In this document: in pieces, positions 58,058 to 64,000 of the stretch
Numbering within the stretch: the stretch's first letter is position 1
How the letters are laid out: every line of letters begins with the position of its first letter
Made by a program: the position numbers and the translations under genes
The notes under the pieces: model-generated
What the model saw: only the letters and a program-made list of their open reading frames with translations
Told to the model about the DNA's origin: nothing
Databases searched by the model: none
DNA from: Clostridium sp. NkU-1
GTDB lineage: Bacteria > Bacillota_A > Clostridia > Lachnospirales > Lachnospiraceae
Length of the DNA stretch: 64,000 nucleotides
Direction of reading: 5' to 3'
Assembly (NCBI GenBank): GCA_001312405.1
Contig: BBDR01000006.1
Coordinates: forward strand, 1-64,000

Positions 58058-59713
58058 ATGGAGAGCTTTAAGAAATCATGTGTTTATCAGATCTATCCCA
58101 AATCCTTCCGGGACAGCAACGGAGACGGGATCGGAGATTTAAAGGGAGTGATGGAAAAACTGGATTACTTAAAAATGCTGGGAGTGGATTACCTCTGGCT
58201 GACCCCGTTTTTCTTATCGCCTCAGAATGACAACGGTTATGATATAGAGGATTACTGCCGGATCGATCCCCTGTTCGGGACCATGGAGGATTTAGACGGG
58301 CTGATCGCAAAGGCCGGAGAGCTGGGTATGGGGCTGATGTTTGATATGGTCTTCAACCATACATCCACAAGCATGAATGGTTTCAGAAGGCATTAAGCGG
58401 TGATAAGAGGTACCAGAATTATTATTTCTTTAAGGAAGGAACTCCTGGAAACCCGCCTACCAACTGGCAGTCAAAGTTTGGCGGCAGTGCATGGGAATAT
58501 TCGGAGGAAACCGGGAAATATTACCTCCATCTATATGACAAGACCCAGGCTGATTTAAACTGGGAGAATCCCATGGTACGGGAAGAGATTAAAAAGGTGA
58601 TCCGTTTCTGGAAAGAAAAGGGGATTAAGGGATTCCGGTTTGATGTGATCAATCTGGTATCCAAACCTTCTGCCTGGGAAGACGATGAGGAGGGAGACGG
58701 CCGCCGGTTTTACACCGACGGCCCCCGGATTCATGAGTATCTGCAGGAGATCGTGGTGGATACGGGACTGGATGCCGATGATATCATTACGGTGGGAGAG
58801 ATGTCCTCTACCACCATTGACCATTGCATCCGATATACCAATCCGGATGAAAAGCAGTTTAAGATGTGTTTTAATTTTCATCATTTAAAGGTGGATTATA
58901 AGGACGGAGATAAATGGTCCTTAATGCCCTTTGATTTTGAAAAGCTGAAAAAGATTTTCCACACATGGCAGACTTCTATGGCCGAAGGAAACGGCTGGAA
59001 TGCGGTGTTCTGGTGCAATCACGACCAGCCCAGGGTTGTATCCAGGTTTGGCGATGATGGAAGATACAGAAAGCGCAGTGCAAAGATGCTGGCCACTGTC
59101 ATACACGGATGAGGGGAACGCCCTATATTTACCAGGGAGAGGAAATTGGCATGACCAATGGGTATTTTACCCATATTTCCCAGTACCGTGATGTGGAAAG
59201 CCTTCATTATTTTGAAATATTAAAAGAACAGGGAAGAGCGGAAGAAGAAATTTACCAGATTTTAAGAGAGCGGTCCAGAGATAACAGCAGGACCCTATGC
59301 AGTGGGAAGCAGGAGAGCAGGCTGGATTTACCGCAGGCATACCCTGGATCGATGTCAATGAAAACTGTGAGGAGATCAATGTGAGGGAGAGCCTTGCTGA
59401 TCCAGATTCGGTCTTTTTCTACTATCAGAAGCTGATCGGGCTGAGGAAACGCCACAGCGTAATCAGTGAAGGAAGCTATGAGCCTGTACCCCTAAAGCAG
59501 GAAGGGATATTTGCCTATAGAAGAAGCCGGCAGGAAGAGAAGCTTCTGGTCTTTGCAAATTTTACGGGAAAGCACCAGGAAATAGAAGGAAGGGAGAACC
59601 TGGACAACTGGGAGGTCCTGTTATCCAACTGCGGCTCCCTGGAGATCAATGGGAAAAAATTTCAACTGGATCCATATGGCGCAGTCATGCTGTATTCCTG
59701 TGAGAAGGCTTAA
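58058..59713 (+). CDS. treC: Trehalose-6-phosphate hydrolase (GH13)
   Basis: About 553 residues from ATG 58058. GH13 barrel: '[20 protein letters not shown]', '[20 protein letters not shown]', '[11 protein letters not shown]', '[13 protein letters not shown]' (nucleophile Asp), '[15 protein letters not shown]' (acid Glu), '[19 protein letters not shown]'. Three single-base losses (near 58378, 59112 and 59297; e.g. [16 protein letters not shown] restored by one A). It cleaves trehalose-6-phosphate to glucose and glucose-6-phosphate. Last gene of the tre operon. Confidence 0.94.
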
Positions 59714-60273
59714 AATCCCAGCAAATGCTGCACCAGGATTTTGACTCCCATAAGGATCAGGATCAGGCCGCCTGCAAATTCTGCCTTTGATTTATAACGT
59801 GTTCCAAATACATTTCCTACTTTAACTCCCAGGACTGACAGGGTAAAGGTGGTGGCTCCGATAAAGGAAACAGCCGGAACGATCTGTACCTGCAGAAATG
59901 CAAAGGTAACCCCCACTGCCAGGGCATCTATGCTGGTCGCGATTGCCAGCGGGATCATGTTTTTGGAGGCCATAGGGGAAACCTCACATTCCTCTACTTC
60001 TTTGCTGAAGGATTCCTTTATCATGCCGATGCCAATGACTCCAAGCAAAATAAAAGCGATCCAGTGGTCAAAAGAAGTAATGGCCTCCTTAAACTGCGAC
60101 CCCAGAAAGTAGCCAATAAGTGGCATTCCTGATTGGAATCCCCCAAAATACAGGCCTGCTATGACCCCATTGTTCCAGTTCATCTTTGGCATGCATAATC
60201 CCTTACAGATGGAGACAGCAAACGCATCCATGGATAAGGCTACCGCAATGATGAACAATTCCAGTAATGACAT
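59710..60273 (-). CDS. mntP: Manganese efflux pump
   Basis: 187 residues, intact, six membrane helices in two repeats. Conserved charged motifs '[16 protein letters not shown]' in helix 1 and '[19 protein letters not shown]' in helix 4 (Asp residues), and '[19 protein letters not shown]'. MntP/YebN family (formerly DUF204), exporting Mn2+. Start ATG 60273 behind AGGAGGAATATCTC. It converges on treC with a 4-base overlap. No yybP-ykoY manganese riboswitch is visible in the 50-base gap upstream. Confidence 0.92.
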   Translation of the reverse strand: MSLLELFIIAVALSMDAFAVSICKGLCMPKMNWNNGVIAGLYFGGFQSGMPLIGYFLGSQFKEAITSFDHWIAFILLGVIGIGMIKESFSKEVEECEVSPMASKNMIPLAIATSIDALAVGVTFAFLQVQIVPAVSFIGATTFTLSVLGVKVGNVFGTRYKSKAEFAGGLILILMGVKILVQHLLGF

Positions 60274-60322
60274 GAGATATTCCTCCTGTGTATTAGTTTT
60301 ATAAATATATGCCTAATCCTTT

Positions 60323-60837
60323 TTATTCAGCCGTATTTTTTTCCAGATACTCCATAAGCTCCGGATCAACATTGTCGAAGAGGCGGTTTTTCTTTGAGGG
60401 AATTCGTTCCAGATGTTCCTTCTTAATTTCGAAATTCGTCTCTTCGATTTCTTTTTTAAAATCCCTGGCGGAGAGGCGTGTGCAGCCTTTTCCCAGGATG
60501 ATAATCTGTTCCAGTTTGTCCGAAGTGGCAACCCGTACCTGATACTGCCTGCCGATTTGCTGGGAGATTTTTTTCTATATACTGGTCCGCGGTTTCCGCC
60601 TCCTTGGTGAAAATCACATGAATGTTGTGGTATTCCATGACTGTGCCCGGATTTCCCTTGACCTTGTAACCGTCAAAGACCAGAATAACATTGCATTTTT
60701 TTATAGCCCTGGTAGTTACATAGCATATCCTGAAGTTTCGTTCTGGCGGAGTCCATATTGGTCTCCGCCAGTTCCTTTAGCTCAGGCCAGGCAAATATGA
60801 TGTTGTAGCCGTCTATTAAAAGATAATCGGAACTCAT
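60323..60837 (-). CDS. YacP-like NYN-domain RNase family protein
   Basis: About 171 residues from ATG 60837. NYN/PIN-like fold: 'YLLIDGYNIIFAWPELKELA' (acidic Asp at the strand end), 'CNVILVFDGYKVKGNPGTV', 'VIFTKEAETADQYIEK' (Asp), then after an indel in the A/T-run near 60568 'VRVATSDKLEQIIILGKGC', 'LSARDFKKEIEETNFEIKKE' and a final 'LEKNTAE'. YacP/Rae1 in Bacillus is a ribosome-associated endoribonuclease. Its start overlaps the end of the MATE gene. Confidence 0.85.
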
Positions 60838-62229
60838 TTTTTTAACCTCTGTAAGAAACCTAAAGTTTTTTTGATACGTTTTTCATAAATTCGTTTAAAC
60901 AGGATGGTACTTAAGACCAGGGCCATGATTTCAGCCAGAGGGAAAGCATACCAAATTGCATTAAGACCAAATACTTTCGCGAAATATATGCAATGGGCAA
61001 AATACATACAAGCTGTCTTGCAGCAGATACGATCAGGCTGTAGATGCCATTTCCAAGAGCCTGAAAAACGGAACCAACGATGATACTGTAACCGGCAAAG
61101 AGGAACCCTGAGCTGATGATGCGAAGAGCAGGGACGCCGATGGAAATCATGTGGTCGGAGGCATCGAACAGGAGTAAAAGCTGCTTCGGGAAGACCTGGA
61201 ATATGATAAGTCCCAGGAACATGATGGAGACAGATCCTATGATGCTGGAGCGTATGGTTTTCATGATACGGTCCCTGTTTTTGGCACCCCAGTTATAAGC
61301 CACAATGGGAACCATACCGTTATTAAGTCCGAATACAGGCATGAAGATGAAGCTTTGCAGCTTAAAGAAAATGCCGAATACGGAGACAGCGGTTTCGGAG
61401 AACAAAAGAAGGATCTTATTCACGCCAAAGGTCATGACAGAACCAATGGACTGCATGATAATGGATGGAAGCCCTACCTTATAAATATCAATAATGGTTT
61501 CTTTGTGGGGACGGAAGCCCCGCATGTTTAAATTGACATCAGAATTCCTGGTTAAATTAAAATATAAAAGGAGCAGCATGGCAATGACCTGGCCGATGAC
61601 GGTTGCAATAGCGGCTCCGGCAATGCCAAGACGGGGAAAGCCCAAAAGCCCGAATATGAGGATTGGGTCCAGTATGATGTTGATAATGGCTCCAAGCCCC
61701 TGGGTGATCATGTTATAGATGGTGCGGCCGGTGGACTGCATGATCCGTTCAAAAGCGATCTGCATATAAACACCGAAGGAGAATATGGTACAGATGGAAA
61801 GATAAGTGGTTCCCTGGCTGATGATCTCTTCATTTCCTGTCTGCACCGTAAAATAAAACCTGGAAAAGAAAATTGCTAACAGGGCGGATACCAGATAGCT
61901 GAGAATGAAAACGAATATTCCATTGACCGCGGCCAGATTAGCCGCTTTCTGGTTCTTCTCCCTAAGGAACGGGAAAGGAGAGCATTGACTCCCACACCGG
62001 TTCCTACGGCGATGGCGATGATCAGGTTTTGTATGGGAAATGCAAGGGAGACTGCAGTAAGGGCTGTTTCCCCTATCTGCGCCACAAAAATGCTGTCGAC
62101 TACATTGTAAAGCGCCTGTATCAGCATGGAAATAACCATGGGAAGAGACATGGTCAGCAAAAGCTTATTCACCGGCATGGTTCCCATCTTATTTTCTTCA
62201 GGTATTAAAGCATCCATTGTCTCAGACAT
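60834..62229 (-). CDS. MATE-family efflux transporter
   Basis: About 460 residues, twelve membrane segments in two halves. 'LLLTMSLPMVISMLIQALYN', 'GETALTAVSLAFPIQNLIIA', 'GVGVNALLSRSLG', 'SIIMQSIGSVMTFGVNKILL', 'FGLNNGMVPIVAYNWGAKNR'. Exports cationic drugs or metabolites using H+ or Na+. ATG 62229 behind AGGAGGGC. Frame breaks near 61968 and 60990, and an A-run at the very end that probably hides a TGA overlapping the next ATG. Confidence 0.88.
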
Positions 62230-62359
62230 AAAAAAAGCCCTCCTGATTCTTTCGTAAACGTGAACATAATTGTAACTGTTTCGATAGAAAAAGTCAATAT
62301 TGTATGGTTTTTTTAGGTTCTGTTTCCTAATATTGGAGAGAATTTGTGAAAAATAAATA

Positions 62360-62388
62360 TTGCAGGTTAAAATGGATTATGATATTAT
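62360..62388 (+). promoter_or_regulatory. Promoter of aspS
   Basis: TTGCAG (62360-62365), 17 nt, TATTAT (62383-62388), just before the T-box leader. Confidence 0.6.
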
Positions 62389-62394
62389 AAGTGA

Positions 62395-62806
62395 AATTCA
62401 TTGTAGTGAAGTGATGAACTGTTATAAAACAGGCCTGTACAGGGAATCATGAAACTGCAGGAGTTATATTGTAAAAGGCAGAGAAGGAGACTCTGGCCTA
62501 TGAACCCGGACAGGAAGAGGGCGTCACCGACTGAGAGCGCCGTCACGTGGGACTTGGCTAAGGGAACACTCCGGAGCCGATATGCCGAAGCGGCGGTCAA
62601 TCCTTTCAGGGATAGACGGTGACATGAGTAGGCATATCCGTACACATGCGTTAAATGTTTGAGTGGGGACATTTGCTTATCCGGCTGACATATCTGCGGC
62701 CGGAGGAAGAAGCAGCTGTCTCAATGCGGGTGGTACCGCGGGAACTTATAGCCATATAAATCCCGTCCCGGAATATGTAACTGTATTCCGGGGCGGGATA
62801 TTTTTG
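62395..62806 (+). promoter_or_regulatory. T-box leader of aspS
   Basis: The T-box core GCGGGTGGTACCGCG (62725-62739) is textbook. The terminator is TCCCGTCCCGGAATA / TATTCCGGGGCGGGA with T5 ending at 62805. At about 410 bases it is long for a T-box. The specifier codon is uncertain: GAC (62551-62553, after the GAGAG-type distal motif) would fit Asp, but an AAC (Asn) reading near 62503 cannot be excluded. Confidence 0.85.
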
Positions 62807-62882
62807 TGCTTAGCATGGCTAAACGATAAAATACCCTTTACCGGAATCAAGACAATTACATTCAGGTAAGGAGAATGCAGAT

Positions 62883-64000
62883 ATGGAATTTATCAGTGGT
62901 GTAAAAGAAAAGGAGACGGTCCCAATGGACCGCATAAAATCCGGCGGTTATGAGGGCCGGACCGTAAAAATGGAAGGCTGTGTCCATACCATAAGGGATA
63001 TGGGAGAGGTTGCTTTTGTGATCCTTCGGAAAGCAGAGGGCCTGGTGCAGTGCGTGTACGAGGAGGGGAAAACGGATTTTGACTTAAGTCTTTTAAAAGA
63101 AGAGTCAGCGGTCCGGGTCACTGGAATCGTAACAAAGGAAGAGAGGGCACCTCACGGGTTTGAAATCCGTCTTTTGGAGATTGACTTATTGTCCCAGCCG
63201 TCAGAGCCCCTTCCTGTGGCAATCAGCAAGTGGAAATTAAACACTTCCCTTGAGACAAAGCTGACGCTGCGTCCCATTACCCTTCGAAACCCCATGGAAA
63301 GGGCAAAGTTCCGCATTCAGGAAGGAATTGTAAGAGGATTCCGGGACTTCCTTCACAGCCAGGGTTTTACGGAAATCCGTACACCAAAGATCGTAGCCCG
63401 CGGAGCAGAAGGCGGCTCCAACGTATTTAAACTGGATTATTTTAATAAAAAAGCAGAACTGGGCCAAAGCCCCCAGTTTTATAAGCAGACCATGGTAGGC
63501 GTGTATGACCGTGTATTTGAGGTCGCTCCCGTCTTCCGTGCAGAAAAGCATAATACAACAAGACATTTAAATGAATATACCAGCATGGACTTTGAAATGG
63601 GATACATTGACAGCTTTCAGGAGATCATGGAAATGGAAGCAGCTATGCTCCAGTATACCTTTGGACTTCTTTGTGGGGAATACGAGACAGAGCTTAAGAT
63701 GCTGAAAGTCACACTTCCTGATGTATCCAACATCCCGACAGTCCGTTTTGCAGAAGCAAAGGAGCTGGTTGCCGGGAAATACAACCGAAAGATCAGAAAT
63801 CCTTATGATCTGGAGCCGGAGGAGGAAGTGCTTATCGGCCGGTATTTTAAGGAAGAGTATGGCAGTGATTTCGTATTTGTCACCCATTACCCGTCAAAGA
63901 AGCGTCCTTTCTATGCCATGGACGATCCGGCAGACCCTAAGTATACCTTGAGCTTTGATTTATTGTTCAAGGGGCTGGAAGTGACTACCGGAGGGCAGAG
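62883..64000 (+). CDS. aspS: Aspartyl-tRNA synthetase, archaeal type (partial, runs off the window)
   Basis: 372 codons seen, uninterrupted; ATG 62883 behind AAGGAGAATGCAGAT. N-terminal OB-fold anticodon domain ('GRTVKMEGCVHTIRDMGEVA', 'RVTGIVTKEERAPHGFEIRL'), then class II core: 'FTEIRTPKIVARGAEGGSNV', 'LGQSPQFYKQTMVGVYDRVF' (motif 2 region) and 'FRAEKHNTTRHLNEYTSMDF'. The lack of a GAD insertion and the 'AEHNTTRHLNE'-like motif place it in the archaeal/genus-II group, often non-discriminating (also charging tRNA-Asn). Motif 3 lies beyond the window. Confidence 0.92.
   Translation, partial: MEFISGVKEKETVPMDRIKSGGYEGRTVKMEGCVHTIRDMGEVAFVILRKAEGLVQCVYEEGKTDFDLSLLKEESAVRVTGIVTKEERAPHGFEIRLLEIDLLSQPSEPLPVAISKWKLNTSLETKLTLRPITLRNPMERAKFRIQEGIVRGFRDFLHSQGFTEIRTPKIVARGAEGGSNVFKLDYFNKKAELGQSPQFYKQTMVGVYDRVFEVAPVFRAEKHNTTRHLNEYTSMDFEMGYIDSFQEIMEMEAAMLQYTFGLLCGEYETELKMLKVTLPDVSNIPTVRFAEAKELVAGKYNRKIRNPYDLEPEEEVLIGRYFKEEYGSDFVFVTHYPSKKRPFYAMDDPADPKYTLSFDLLFKGLEVTTGGQ

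Overview
The window looks like a low-to-mid GC, spore-forming, H2-producing anaerobe of the Lachnospiraceae (Clostridium cluster XIVa; Lacrimispora / [Clostridium] saccharolyticum-like is my inference). The signs are CotF-type spore coat genes, a trimeric electron-bifurcating [FeFe] hydrogenase with sensory hydrogenases, T-box leaders on tyrS and aspS, an archaeal-type AspRS, strong AGGAGG ribosome sites and many PTS/ABC systems.

Layout. 1-4.3 kb is a decayed integrated element: holin and endolysin remnants, a DUF4489-like gene, a lone sugar-binding protein without a signal peptide, and a 3' tRNA-Gly(GCC) fragment at 4254-4299 that looks like an attachment-site duplicate. 4.8-12.3 kb has an S8 protease-fold protein lacking its catalytic Ser, a heterodimeric ABC exporter with a MarR regulator, and an AraC/GyrI regulator. 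13.15-13.8 kb is a six-tRNA operon on the minus strand (Pro-Gly-Arg-His-Gln-Lys) with a consensus promoter and terminator. 14.2-19.3 kb holds ogt, a lipoprotein, a NitT/TauT-type ABC importer behind a possible attenuator, and purine nucleoside phosphorylase. 19.5-35.7 kb is the hydrogen-metabolism island: a plus-strand operon (2Fe-2S ferredoxin, PAS-containing sensory hydrogenase, SpoIIE/PP2C phosphatase, group-B-like hydrogenase), then spore coat genes and a chemoreceptor-PhnD fusion, then minus-strand hydC-HATPase-ferredoxin-hydB-hydA, and divergently DRTGG, HATPase, a second sensor-type hydrogenase, DRTGG and PHP genes. 35.8-47.3 kb has a polysaccharide deacetylase, a YtrA-type ABC operon, an RlmI-like methyltransferase, a DUF4430/ECF fusion, hisH-hisF, ung, uppP, a degenerate HPr-like gene and aroF. 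47.5-64 kb has an alpha-glucoside PTS/GH4 operon under RpiR, T-box-tyrS, an HD-GYP protein, the treR-treP-treC trehalose operon, mntP, a YacP-like NYN gene, a MATE transporter and T-box-aspS (cut by the window edge).

Two themes stand out. First, the hydrogenase island surrounds the catalytic HydABC enzyme with two putative redox/H2 sensors, a PP2C phosphatase and two HATPase proteins. That resembles a partner-switching signalling pathway, though no STAS antagonist is visible. Second, two repeat families lie only between genes: a 52-bp hairpin unit in the leaders of three operons (tandem in two of them), and a roughly 36-bp element present four times.

Caution on quality: about thirty otherwise well-conserved genes, including tyrS, hisH, uppP and aroF, carry single-base indels, usually one base lost or gained in a homopolymer, and tRNA-Gln lacks one G. 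These are most simply sequencing errors. I therefore give full-gene spans with the frame breaks noted and keep 'pseudogene' for genuinely decayed pieces. All identifications are from reading the sequence; no database search was run.
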